A DNA stretch of 64,000 bases from Euryodendron excelsum. Lineage: Eukaryota; Streptophyta; Magnoliopsida; Ericales; Pentaphylacaceae. The notes below the pieces were generated by a model, which had not been told where the DNA came from, did no database searches, and saw nothing but the letters and a program-made list of their open reading frames with translations. The DNA is taken from positions 23,129,318 through 23,193,317 of the forward strand of contig CM065379.1 of assembly GCA_033060915.1 (NCBI GenBank). The letters are read 5' to 3'. Below, in pieces: positions 47,575 to 58,404 of the stretch (position 1 is its first letter; each line of letters starts with the position of its first letter). The position numbers and the translations under genes were made by a program.

Positions 47575-47900
47575 GACTTTGTACTTTCTCGAGAAATGTG
47601 TCGGGCCCGTTGGAGACAGAGATGGTTATTTTTCACCAGGACGAGCTAGCAGGCGTTGATGTTAACCGGTCTAGATCTGGTCTAGACTTTTGTTTGAGGA
47701 ATTGGTACTTTCTTGGTGGACAGGCTTGAAAGGGTTTTATTGCCTTGAGGGATAAACTTTCTCGAAGGTCGTGCCGGACTGGGATGATCTTCTGTCCTTG
47801 TGAGATTTGTACTTTCTCAAAGAATGTGCCGGGCTTGGACGGTCTTCCGTTCTTGAGGGGTTTGTGCTTTCTCAAAGAATGTGTCGAATTACAGGACATT
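47575..47900. repeat. Degenerate ~60-bp repeats in giant LTR
   Basis: The phrase TGTACTTTCTC(A/G)A(A/G)GAATGTG(C/T)CGGG recurs, with variation, near 47580, 47705, 47752, 47807 and 47865. Confidence 0.65.
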
Positions 47901-48617
47901 CTACATTGGAAGGCTAGCAGGCACTAGAAGTGAACTGCTCTTCCATCTTAAGAACTTAGGTACTTTTCGGAGATGAGTGTGAAATGGGCTTTACCGATCT
48001 GAGGAATAAACCTTCTCGATGATTGTGCCGTGCTGGATTGAATGGTCTTACCGTCAATGAGAGATCAACTTTCTCGAATGATAGGACAAATGGATTTGAC
48101 TTTGGATTTGAATGGACTTATTGTCTTATGGAAGATGTGTCGGTTTGGATTGGACTGACTAATGCAACATGAGAATTTTGGTCATTTTGTCTCTACGCGA
48201 AGCAGTTGACAGATTGGATTGGATCTGGGAAGCCAGTTTGGGCTTAAGTATACTTGTGTTGATTTGGAGGTGCTTCCGATCGGGCCGAAGATCGCTGAGT
48301 GGCCAAAATGGGGTGCTAACAGGGTTCATGTAGAGGAACATAAATAAGAAGGGTTAGGACTTACCTTAATTTTCTAAAGATGATAATCATTTTAATGTGC
48401 TCCTCTACCAAAGCTTCCTATACTCTAATAGGTTATTTGTGAAAGTATAAAATATGGCGGCTGTTCCCTTAAAAATAGAAAGTTAGGATTTTTTCTAGAT
48501 TATTTAGGAAGCTGATATATTTATATCTTACTAAAATACCCTCCAAGATATCATGTAAAATAAAATAACTCCATCTCTATAACGAAAAAGAAAACAAATG
48601 TGGGTATTATAGGGATT

Positions 48618-48786
48618 GGCTATGATACCATTCTGTCACGACCTAGGATCCCCATAATGCAATATTGTCTGCTTTGAGTCTTGACCCGCACGACTTTAAA
48701 ATGCCTTGTACCAAAGATATACAAGTGCCTACATATATAGCATTTCACATCTCTTTCCTCAAGTGAAGGTGATGTGGGATGTAACA
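48618..48786 (-). mobile_element. TRIM-like LTR with primer site
   Basis: Minus strand: an LTR of 153 bases runs from TGTTACATCCCACATCACC (48786) to CCTAGGTCGTGACA (48634). After a short gap, TGGTATCATAGCC (48630-48618) follows, near the iMet primer site. The outer gypsy element inserted just beyond it. A second LTR is not evident. Confidence 0.55.
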
Positions 48787-49111
48787 CATAATTTTGGAGC
48801 CAGCCTACCACTACAGTAACTTGCCAAAATCTCATCCTTGCTCATGTGCAGCCTCCCAGGTCTGACACATATTGTCTATGTTGTTAAGAATATAACACTA
48901 ACTTTATATCCCTCTAGAAATTTCTCCCTCCACCGCGCATCTCATTCTTTCTCTAGAAGTTTCCTTCCCTTACTTTACTCTCTCTAGAAGACTCCAACAT
49001 AATATCCTCTCTCTATATCTCTGGATAATTATATGAATTATCATATGTTGAAATAGGAAATGCACAGACACCATCAAAGTCGATCAACGCCAAGTATTTA
49101 GGTCTTTCTTA
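48787..49111. other. Intergenic, no recognised feature
   Basis: Contains repeated CTCTCTAGAAG(T/A) phrases near 48930-48990. Nothing else recognisable. Confidence 0.5.
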
Positions 49112-49210
49112 GGCTATGTTTAGTATAAGGAAATGGAATGGGAATGAAATAAGAATGAGAATAGAATAGAATGGTCATTCCCATTTTCTTGTTTGGTAAG
49201 ACCAATGAAC

Positions 49211-49822
49211 TAAGAGTGTACAAACGAATCGAAAAACCCAAGAACCAAACCAACCCAGCCTTTATGGGTCAGTTTGGTTCTGGTTTGTCAAATGATTGAT
49301 TTGGTTCTGGGTCTAAAAAATGGCAACCCGATCTATACGGTTCGGTTCTCAATTCCACATTTTCTGGACCTGTAACGAATCAAGAATCGATCCAATTCGA
49401 ATCAACCTATGAATCGAATCGAGACTGGGACCCGATCTAAATACCTTATAAAAGTCTATAAATTTTATATATGCTATTAAATCATTATTATTTGTATTTA
49501 ATTATTTTTGATTCGTGATATTCATTTTTTTATTTTTAAAAAAAATTAGGGATGTAAGACCAATCCTATTATTTTATTTTTTTGAATAATAAATTAAATA
49601 ATATACAATAAAAGTAAAATCGACTAACCCAACCCAATCTGGACCCGAACCAACCTAAAGCATGGAACCGAACCGAACCAATCCGAACTGAGTCAGGTTG
49701 GTTTGGTTTGGTTCCAATAAATGATCAGTTCGGTTCTGGGTCCAAAAACCTAAAACTGATTAAGATTGAGTCGGTCTAGCTGTAGCATGGACCCGATCCA
49801 ACCCGACCCATGCACACCCCTA
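49211..49822. mobile_element. hAT-like MITE nested in TIR element
   Basis: Flanks CAATGAAC (49203-49210) and TAATGAAC (49823-49830) match at 7 of 8. Ends TAAGAGTGTAC and reversed TAGGGGTGTGC are inverted. The interior is full of GGTTCGGTT/AACCGAACC-like phrases in both orientations, making it foldback. Confidence 0.78.
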
Positions 49823-49949
49823 TAATGAACAATGCTATAATGGAATGGTATAGAATTTTAGTGTAAAATATGAAAATTCAATATTATGTTATATACATAA
49901 TATTAGAAGTATAATATATTATTTATTAAATATTATTGAACATTTGTAA

Positions 49950-50140
49950 TGGTGGTGGCAGCGGCAGAGGGTGGTGGTGGTGGTGGTTAGTGGCAGTGGT
50001 GTATGGTGGTGTTGAGTATTACGTGGTGGTGGTGGTGGGGCAGCAGCGATGGTGGGTGGTACGATGGCAATGGATAGTGAATCGTTGTGGCTGGCAATGG
50101 GTGGTGGTGGTTGTGGTTGATGGTGGTAGTTAGTGGCAGC
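49950..50140. repeat. (TGG)n-rich low-complexity tract
   Basis: Imperfect TGG/GGT repeats broken by CAG and AGT triplets. Confidence 0.85.
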
Positions 50141-50154
50141 TGTGATGGTGGGAA

Positions 50155-50205
50155 TTTTTAATTTTTAAATTTTTAAATTTTTAAATTTTTAAATTTTTTA
50201 AAATT
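50155..50205. repeat. (TTTTTAAAT)n short array
   Basis: About five 9-10 base units of TTTTTAAAT next to the TGG tract. Confidence 0.85.
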
Positions 50206-50744
50206 AAATAAATAATTACCAAACATGTTTTATTTTTTTCAAAGAAATTTGATAATAAAAATCTTACCAAGTTTTGTTGGATGTTCTTATTTCATGTGGG
50301 AGTGGGAATGGAAATGACCATTCCCACTCTTAAAATAGGAAATGGTCATTCCAACAAAATGTGGGAATGCATTCCAACTTCAAATAGTGATACAAAACAA
50401 GTGAACTTTTGTATTTGAAAAATATTTCACGAGGGATCTGTGAAGTAGATGGCGGTTGATAAAGGAATCCTTGATCATAATTTCCAGTATGAATACTGTG
50501 TCCAACATGAAACTTGTGATTGGTAGTAAAACACCGATTCTCCTGTTGAGACCTAATTCTATCTTCATAGATTTCATTTGTTACGGCTTGGACCTTTTAT
50601 GGCCGATATTGGTGCACAAACTCCCTTCTTCTATATTTTTCGAGAAAGAGAATTGATATATGACCTATTTGAAGCTGCCACCGGTATGCGAATGGTAAAT
50701 GAAAGTGAGAATGACTATTCCATTCCCCTATACCAAACATAGAC

Positions 50745-51692
50745 GTAGTGTGCGCCGTGAGAGAATAAGTAAAGAGTGTATGGAGTGAAGTGATGTAGTG
50801 TGCTATGTGGTGAGTGGCAGTCAAGCAAGAGTGAAGTCACAATTTGTGTGAGTACTTCATGTGAGAGATGTCCTAGAGTGTGTGATTTGTGTGAGAGTAT
50901 GGGTCACTTTAGTGTGCTTTTGAGTACAATATTGTTGTGTACAAGTGTCTTTTGCTAATAAAATCTCTTGAGTATTTTAGAGTGATCCCGCTGTGTACTC
51001 AACATATGTGCCCATGCATAACTACCTAATTGTATGAAATATTATTGATTTGAATGTTTCAAAGTCTCAGACAAAAAAAAAAAAAAAAAAAAGAAAAGAA
51101 AAAAGAATGCTTCAAAGTGGCGCTGCAATGTTAGGAATCGTGCGCTTTAGAAATTTGAACTATAGAAGAGCTCTAAAATATTTATATAATTGATCCTTTG
51201 AGAAGGTTTTGCTCTTTTCTGCTTCTTTGTTTTTTGGTCTTTTGGATGTGTTTGGGGGTTAATTGTATGCACTACGTACTATGGGTAATTGAGCACTTGA
51301 GCTTTCTTTGTAACATGTCTAGGATCTCATTTTAATTCTTCCACTTCTGAGTATACATCGGTTGTGGTCTTCTTGGCGTCTTTTAATTATTTTTGTAAAA
51401 TCATTATTTTCTTTGAGAGAAAGAAATGAGTAAATCTCTCTGTTATTGTATATTGAAGTTTAATTATCTAATTATCATAGAGGCTTTATAGAAATTGTGG
51501 AAGTTTGAGATGTAATGGGGCACTGGTCTTATTAGCAACTAGATAGAAGAATATATTAGCAACTAGATAGAAGAATAGTAAATGGAGTTTTAATTTTTGC
51601 ATGTGTGCACTCTTCTGCTTTGGATTAATGGTTTGCTCCAAAGAGGGAATGAACATCTAGGGTGAACAATGTGGTATCTTGGTCATGGGCAG
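50745..51692. other. Intergenic, no recognised feature
   Basis: Non-coding. Contains GTGTGAG-type phrases (50760-50900), a poly-A run near 51070 and a short duplication (TAGCAACTAGATAGAAGAATA twice, about 51534-51580). Confidence 0.5.
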
Positions 51693-51979
51693 TGTTAAGT
51701 CACTACTTGACCTAAAGGCTTAAATTATTATGTAAAGGTTCCAATTATATATATCAAGTTAACACTCTCCCTCATGTATGATCTCGACTCACACGTGGAG
51801 AGGCAAATAGACAGAACCTAACAAGTGCATAAACAAAGACAGAACAAAGTCCATAACAAAGAAGTATATGCGTCCCCCCAAGACTCGAACCCCATGACTT
51901 ACTTAAATCAGAGTTCGGATACCGTGTTAAGTTACTACTTAACTCAAAAGCTTAAGATGTTAATAGATACCATGTTAAC
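51693..51979 (-). mobile_element. TRIM with ~72-bp LTRs
   Basis: Minus strand order: a diverged LTR copy (51979-51925) ending in CTTAACA, primer site CGGTATCCGAAC (51924-51913, near iMet), about 140 bases of interior, polypurine GAGGGAGAG (51773-51765), then an LTR from TGTTAACTTGATATATA to GACTTAACA (51764-51693). The repeated block TGTTAAGT(C/T)ACTACTT is at 51693 and 51925. Non-coding. Confidence 0.68.
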
Positions 51980-52064
51980 TCAGATGGTCCTGCAAAATGC
52001 AATATAAATGTGCATCGTCCCATTCGGACTCAACTAAGCCAAAAATCAATACTATACATATTAT

Positions 52065-53697
52065 TGATTGTACTCTAAAAAATTAGAGTTGCTAATTGTA
52101 GGCTAATGTTAGTTATTATTTGTGTATTATTTATCATTTTTATATAAATTTAGTATTTTTCACATTTTACGTGCTTTGAATAGATTTGAAGATAAAATCA
52201 AGTAAAATGAAATAAGGTGATGTATATTATCTATATGAGTGGTGGGTGTGTAAATTATATTATTATTATATATATCTATTATGTTATATCTTATACTTTA
52301 TATATAATCTATAATATATTATACTTTATATATTATATATATTTATCTTTGGCCAGATTCTATTAGAATATATATATATATATCTTTACAGAAGACAATG
52401 ACAGGAAGGGCGGCCGACACAAAAAAAAGGAGAAAAAGAAAGAAAGGAAGAAGAAAAGAAAGGAGGTGGGACATGGGCATGGAAAGAAAGAAAAAGAAGA
52501 AAGGAGAAAAAAAAAACTTCTCATCTTCGACTATAAAAGAGAGGGCAGAGATGAAAAGAAAGTGAGGAGAGAGGGAAGTCTGCGGAGAGTAGTTTATGGC
52601 TCCCTCCATTCTTTTGTTTTAGGAATAGATTTTAGTCTGTTATTTTTATCATTTCAGTTGTTGTTTTTTTAGGTATTTATAGTGTATTACATATTTTATT
52701 TATGGAGTTCTTTTTCCCAAGTCTTTTAAATATTAGTATTTAGTTTTATTCTTTGAGCCAATTAAAACATTCGCTTGACTAGATTGGAATGATTAATTAA
52801 GGTTTGTCTTTTCACTCTGAATTCATTTGAAAACTTAAGTATTTTTTTCACACGTTTGGTATATTGCATGCACAAACACGTACACGTATATTTCATGCAC
52901 GTAATGGTTACGTGTATTGTGAACAAGTTTAGAATATGTATTTTTAGTGTAAAAGTAGAGTAGATATTAGTTTACTCTATGTTGGCCAGAGGCTTGTATA
53001 TTTTATGTGGGTAGTCTGTCTGGTATATTTTATGACCAAAACCTCTGGTAGAAACATAAAGCTCTTAATCATAATCTGGAAAGAATTGTTTTTATATTCC
53101 TGGTAATTGAAACTTAGATCTTTTCAAAAATTGAGACTTTTGATTATGTTTGTACTATCTTCTGCCTTGACAAAGCAGTCAGAATATGTGAATCAATAGT
53201 AAGAGTCTTTGATAATAATTTAATACGTATCTAGTTAGAACTTTTAAAAATATGTACATTTAATTATGCTTGTTATACTTATACTCCAACAAAGCATTAC
53301 CAAGTATTTTCCAGTCGATGGTGAGAATTTTATGATTTTAACTAAGTGATATTCTAGTGATTGATTATTTTGAATATACCCATCTATTAATTTATGAGAT
53401 CCAAGTAGGCTAAACAATCGACAGTTGGTAAATCTGTATTGATCACTTTCCAAGTAAGCCAAGTGATTGAATCAATTGAATCCAAGTTTATTTTATTTTA
53501 TTATGATTGACAAACATTTTTGGCTTACATCTCAAAATCTTAAAAAGATTTTATTTTATTTTTCTTTTGATTACGTTTGTTATCTGGTTTTAACTACTAT
53601 ATCCATTCTCTATGATTCGACCCCGATCTTATCGGGTTATTTTTGTTATGTACTACTTCGTCGCACCTACTATTGGGTGTGTTAAGTAGATCAAGTA
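52065..53697 (+). repeat. 5' LTR of Athila-like element
   Basis: Starts TGATTGTACTCTAAAAA, ends GTAGATCAAGTA; 1,633 bases. TATA box CTATAAAAGAG at 52531-52541 after a purine-rich stretch (52415-52515). Confidence 0.9.
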
Positions 53698-53701
53698 TTT
53701 T

Positions 53702-53721
53702 TTGCGTCATTGCCGGGAAAC
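53702..53721 (+). other. Primer-binding site, Asp-tRNA type (decayed)
   Basis: TTGCGTCATTGCCGGGAAAC matches the Asp-tRNA-complementary site TGGCGCCGTTGCCGGGGATC at 15 of 20. Two of the changes are C-to-T or G-to-A at CpG sites. Confidence 0.75.
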
Positions 53722-55447
53722 AGTAGTAAGGAGTTAAAATTGGTAATAAATAAAAAAAATTCAAAAATAATAAAAAAAATTAAAATTTATGAAAAAAATT
53801 TAAAAAGTAAAAAAATTGAAATTATAAAAAAAAAACCTTTGTAGTTGACTCAAGGAGGACAATTGAACTTCAAATCTTATACCTTTACTATAGAGTAAGG
53901 ACATAGACATTTGTTTCCTTATCTTGACAAAGGAGTTGAATTGTATATATATGTATATATATATATCTCACATTTTTCTTTTCTTTAAGTGGATAACCCC
54001 TGAGGTTACCATTGCTAACATTTTACTTTCCGCACTTTTAATTTCAGTCTTGTACATTTAGTTATTTTTCTTTCTGTAGTTTACCTTTTGAGTTGATTTA
54101 CCACTTATTCAGGTCGGCTCCGCTCGATATGGTGACCATATAGTTTTATTTTTAATTCTAATTTTTAATATTTCTTTTTATTTGTTTATTGTGGATAACC
54201 TTATTTCGAGTTGATTCACCACCTATATAGGTCGGCATTGTTCACTAAGGGTATCATAACTTGTTACTAACACACTAACTTTTATTTCTTCTGTTGTTTT
54301 TGTTGTGCAAGTTTTTAGTTTAATGCTATCCTATTTTATTTTTGTTTCTTATTTATTTAATTTTTTAGTTGGTTTCTCTTTAGTTCGTGAGAATACCTTG
54401 TTTCCCACACGTGTTTGTTCTTTCCCGTCGTTTTTTTTTTCCCTTGCCTCGGGACATGGTAATTCTTTAGTTGGAGGGTGATTTGTTATTTGTTTTGATT
54501 TTTTAATTTTGTCTTTCTGACTAGATACATGCGTGCGAATAAAAATTACAAAATGAAGTAATAGACTAATGTCAGAGAATCAAATGATTTATTTAGACAT
54601 TATTAAGGTTAGAGTAAATGCTGAGATACTGAGACACCTAGGAATCACCAGAACGTTAAACTATCTTGATTTCATGTTAAAAGTATGGCTCGACTTTATA
54701 GTGATTATTTTGTTTAGTGGTGTGTTAGGTGGTGAGTGTTTGTTTTATTTTATTTATTTTGTGTGTTTATGTTTATTAGTAACTATAACTAATATTTATT
54801 TTGCAGATGTTATGTTTTAAAAAAAAAAATTGCAACAATAAATTGAGGAGCGTGCATTTTGAAGATCTTACTACACGCAAGATCTACAAACAAGGTTTTG
54901 ATTTGTATAATTTTATGTGGAATGCAAATGTAGATTTTAAGATTTTTTTGACACATGTTTTTATTCACCTTAGCACAATTTTTGTTTTATCCTTTATTTT
55001 TAATACAATTATAAGATTTTATCTTAACTCATAGAAAGAGGCTATTTTACATCATTTATTATTATATCATGATAAGTTTAGTATTTTTATATATTGTACA
55101 GTTTCATCTTTACAAAAGTAGAGATTATTTACCAAGTGAGCTTTAAAGTGAATCACGCCTTTCAAAGTATTTACATTTACTCTTGATGAATTTCTTCCGC
55201 ATCACTTTTTTCAATAGCTCCATTATATTTGACTTAATTGTTTGAATTGTTATGGTAATTGAATATGTTGAATTCTTATGACCTTGAGCTGTTGTGCACT
55301 TTCAAAAATAAATCGAGACCATCTTTGATCTTTTGAGCCAAAAATTTCTTTGTTAACATAATTCCCTTGGAATCATCTTTAAGGCTATTTCTTTGTCTCT
55401 TGCTATGTATAACATTGCTAAAGTTTTGTTCCTAACTATGAAAACAC
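53722..55447 (+). other. Non-coding interior of Athila-like element
   Basis: No recognisable gag or pol. The phrase AGTTGATT(T/C)ACCAC, followed by AGGTCGGC, occurs at about 54093 and 54200. TTCTTTAGTTGGAGGGTGATTT near 54462 resembles the polypurine/LTR junction at 58390. Confidence 0.6.
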
Positions 55448-57449
55448 TGTAGAGTCTAGGTTGATCCCAATGTTGATTTTGATAATAACAAAACCATATG
55501 ATTGTTATCTAATGATTTCAATTGAGTGTGCAAGTTAGATTATAATCATTTGATAACAAAAAATATTATTGAGCTGATTGGTTAAGTACCTAACAAGAAG
55601 ATTACTTAGGTAATCTTATTCTTGAAGATATGAAAGATGCTCAAAGAAATTCAACAAGTTTTGAAAAGAAGGATTCAAATAGGCTGAAGATCTTATGAGG
55701 ATTCAAGAAGTTATTCAAAGAATCAAAGCACTCAAGCAAGATCATTTGAAGAGTTTTCAAGATGATTTGGAATCAATTCATGAAGATTGAAATGCAGACT
55801 GAAGTGTTGACACCTATATAGATAGTTGACACCCTAAGCCTTAGTGCAAGAAATTTTTTAAAGATCTGGAAGAAATTATTAACACTATATCTGATTGTTG
55901 ACACCTGACTGAAGTGCAAACAAGAATGTCGACATCATGACTGTTCAATAAAATCGAAGATCTTGTCAACACCTCATAAGAGTGCCAACACCATAAAGGG
56001 CACATATGAAGTTTTAGGAAGAACAAGTCAAATCTGTTAGTGTCAGAACCTCAATCAGATTGGTGACACCTGAAGAAGAAATTAAGTTTGGATATGCATG
56101 TGGTTGACAACATCCATAGACAACTTATTTCACAGTGAAGACCTTCAATCTTTGTGGTTATATCCATCTACTAAATTAGCATATAGCTTGAATATGCTAT
56201 GCTATCTTTGAAACATTGTGAAGGAAGCTTAAAAGAAAAGTCTATCGAGATTGACGACATTACAGCAGATTGGTAACACCTGATAATTTGACAAAGTGAA
56301 AGACAACACAGGCACAAGAAGATTTCTGATGCCGCAATAGATTGATAGACAAAAAAATACCAAGAGCTAAAATGTGAGATTCAGAAAGCTATCAAGGAAG
56401 TCAGAAAAGGCTTAGACATATTTCAATCATCAAAGATTGATTTACAAAATGAAAGAAAAATGTTTAATGGACAACAACAATTGAAGCAGAGAAATAGATT
56501 GCTGACACTAACCAAGATTGCTGACAATCTTGTGAAAAAACAAAACGACTAAAGAAGCAGAAAGGCAGATTGGTAGCATAAGATAAAGATTGCTAACAAT
56601 CTTGTTGAAAAGCAACGTCAAAAGAAGTGGCAAGTTAGGATTGGCAGCACCAGCAGAAGATTGCTGACAATCTCGGTCAAAGCCACAGTGAAAGAAGGAG
56701 GAAGCCAGATTGGCAGCACTAGCAGAAAATTGCTGACAATCTCAGTGACTTCGGGAATTCGCTCCAACGGTCAGATTTTTGAATCTGTCCTGCGCTGTTA
56801 GTGCGCTTCTAACGGCTTTAACAGCTAGTTTCTATTGAAGGCTATATATATGAGGGTTCATACTCAGATATGGGTTGGAGGGAAGGATCTAAAAGTGCCA
56901 AAATCTAAAAGCCCTAAATATTCCTTACTAATTTACAACTGCTACAGTCCAAGAGGAGGCATTGAGCTGAAATATCCTTTATCCACTCTTTTAAGAGTTT
57001 ATCCTTTCTAACAAATCCTTGTATTTTACTTAGGTGAGATTGTAAACCTTGTGAGCTTGAGTGTAGCTTGGGTAATACACTTGTAAGATTAAGTAATCTT
57101 GGACAACATCACTTGCGATTGAGAATTTGGTGTAAACTCTTGTGTAAGAGTGAGCTGGGCACTTGGAGCAAAACCAGCAGCTGTGTAAGGGGTTTTACAT
57201 AGTAGAATACCTTCGAAAGGATTGAGAAAGAGAGGACGAAGGCAAGGTCGACTGAACTTCTGTAAAATCTGTGTATCTCCCACTTTTTATTTTTTGTTTT
57301 GATTTTCATTCACTACATATAGAATTTGCCTGCATATATATCTTACATTGCGTTATCATTCCATTGATTTATTTTGTTAATATGTGATTATTGATTAAAG
57401 TTTTAAAACCCAATTCACCCCCCTCTTGGTTAGCTATTTTGGGCCAACA
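55448..57449 (+). mobile_element. Ty1/copia-type solo LTR, nested
   Basis: Starts TGTAGAGTC, includes the block TTTGATAATAACAAA, and ends with AACCCAATTCACCCCCCTCT then GGGCCAACA, as in many plant copia LTRs. Flanks AACAC and AATAC match at 4 of 5. A TATATATATG box lies at 56843, followed by a plausible transcript leader. No primer site follows, so it is a solo LTR. The exact left end is less certain than the right. Confidence 0.7.
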
Positions 57450-58404
57450 AATACACGTATCTTCACTTGTGCAAGTTGAATTGAGAAAATGGGTGATCTA
57501 TTTGCAATATGAAAAAAATAATTTAGCAATGAAGGAAAGAAAAGAAAAAAACCAAAGGAAAAAGGGAAGTACAAAAAAGGTAAAAAAAGAATAAGAGGTT
57601 AGGTGTTGAAAAAAAAAAGACAAAGAAAAAAATCCAATCTAATTAAATGAAATAGGAAAATTGATGGTATGTATTCATTGATCAATTCATGTCTTGATCA
57701 CACATGTTTTGAGCCTTTTATCATTTCTTTCTCCCTACTTTATACCTCATGACCAAGTTACAATCTAAAAAAAGTCCTCGAGGATTTGACGTGTACATTA
57801 TTTGTTCATTCATTTTATAGAGAATTCACTTATTAGTTGCTTGTGTGCTTTTAACACTGAGTATTTGTTCATAGAACTATGCTAAATTGTTTCTCATTTT
57901 ATATATTCATGTTATTTCTTTATGGTTGTCTGTTTTGATTTTTCATTACATTTACTCTTTTACAAAGACAACCGGTGTGAGATGTCTATTTTTTTCTTTA
58001 TGAGAGAATATCCAATGAGGGTGAATCAAAACTTAAAGGATGTATATGTGTTTTAATATTGTAATACTTTTCTTATCATGCAATGATCACACACCCAAAA
58101 GCCTCTCATTGTTGTTTTAAGACATTATCTTAGAGTAAGATAGACATACCATACTTTTGTTTTGATACATGTCATACTTTATCCTCCTAATCTCAGTTGT
58201 AGACCTATTTTGATATTTGTGAGTACCTTCACTGGGGACCTTCATGAGACACCACTTGTTCGCTAGGGGTAATTTAGGGGTTTGAAGGATTGGTACATAT
58301 GCTAAATGCACTCGTGGTTACTACGAAAGTGGAGCATATCTTTTTATCTTTCAAGTGTGTTTATTTGTTTTGCTATGGACTAACAAAAACTTAGTTGGGG
58401 GGTG
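57450..58404 (+). other. 3' interior and polypurine tract of Athila-like element
   Basis: Non-coding, purine-rich near 57530-57640. It ends AAACTTAGTTGGGGGGTG, the polypurine tract touching the 3' LTR. Confidence 0.65.

Larger units (their letters stand above)
44833..48321 (-). mobile_element. Giant solo LTR (3.5 kb), Tat/Ogre-like
   Basis: On the minus strand it starts TGTTAGCACCCC and ends GGGGGCGACA; perfect target duplication GGGTT (44828-44832, 48322-48326). The uninterrupted site, TAATGGGTTCATACAGAGGA, is at about 41725 in the sister LTR. Related to 2135-6710 by termini, by the TACGTAGGCAACC block (about 45360) and by the TATA context, but diverged and 1.1 kb shorter. Confidence 0.9.
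36701..48611 (-). mobile_element. Non-autonomous Ty3/gypsy element with four nested insertions
   Basis: Minus-strand element with target duplication GGGAT (36696-36700 and 48612-48616). 3' LTR 36701-42019, interior 42020-43123, 5' LTR 43124-48611. The interior holds an iMet primer site and a gag fragment that runs directly into the 3' untranslated end; protease to integrase are absent. Each LTR is about 1.8 kb once later insertions are removed (LINE and Tekay solo LTR in one, Tourist-like MITE and giant solo LTR in the other). The lineage is probably chromovirus, from gag type and primer site. Confidence 0.88.
43124..48611 (-). repeat. 5' LTR of non-autonomous element (interrupted)
   Basis: Colinear with 36701-42019 outside the nested insertions, for example AACCTCTAAGAAAAGAATAT at 43223 and 38203 and the block AAATACTAGAAGTGGTAGTA near 43940 and 41070. 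It starts, on the minus strand, TATAATACCCACATTTG at 48611. Confidence 0.88.
49112..50744. mobile_element. PIF/Harbinger-like TIR element
   Basis: Left end GGCTATGTTTAGTATAAGG; right end reversed GTCTATGTTTGGTATAGGG. GAATGGAAT-type blocks follow on both arms. The flanks are TTA and GTA, a one-base mismatch. The interior holds a nested hAT MITE, TGG repeats and a TTTTTAAA run; no transposase. Confidence 0.6.

Noticed and set aside
47103..47900. Overlapping ORFs of 60-88 residues on both strands
   Set aside because: They lie inside a non-coding giant LTR and arise from its repeats.
48618..48786. Cassandra-type LTR with 5S rRNA sequence
   Set aside because: Terminal sequence is similar in style, but I could not see the 5S box A/C promoter motifs, so I kept the generic TRIM-like call.
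49936..50133. Trp/Val/Gly-rich 65-residue ORF
   Set aside because: Translation of the TGG microsatellite.
51880..51925. tRNA-like phrase (GACTCGAACCCC)
   Set aside because: No cloverleaf could be built; it belongs to the TRIM primer-site region.
52343..52672. ORFs of 68-88 residues repeated at 58588-58963
   Set aside because: Purine-rich U3 sequence of the paired LTRs read in both directions; no protein motif.
54569..55034. Two hydrophobic ORFs (83 and 77 residues) in the Athila-like interior
   Set aside because: AT-rich sequence gives Phe/Leu/Ile-rich translations; no envelope or gag motif is visible.
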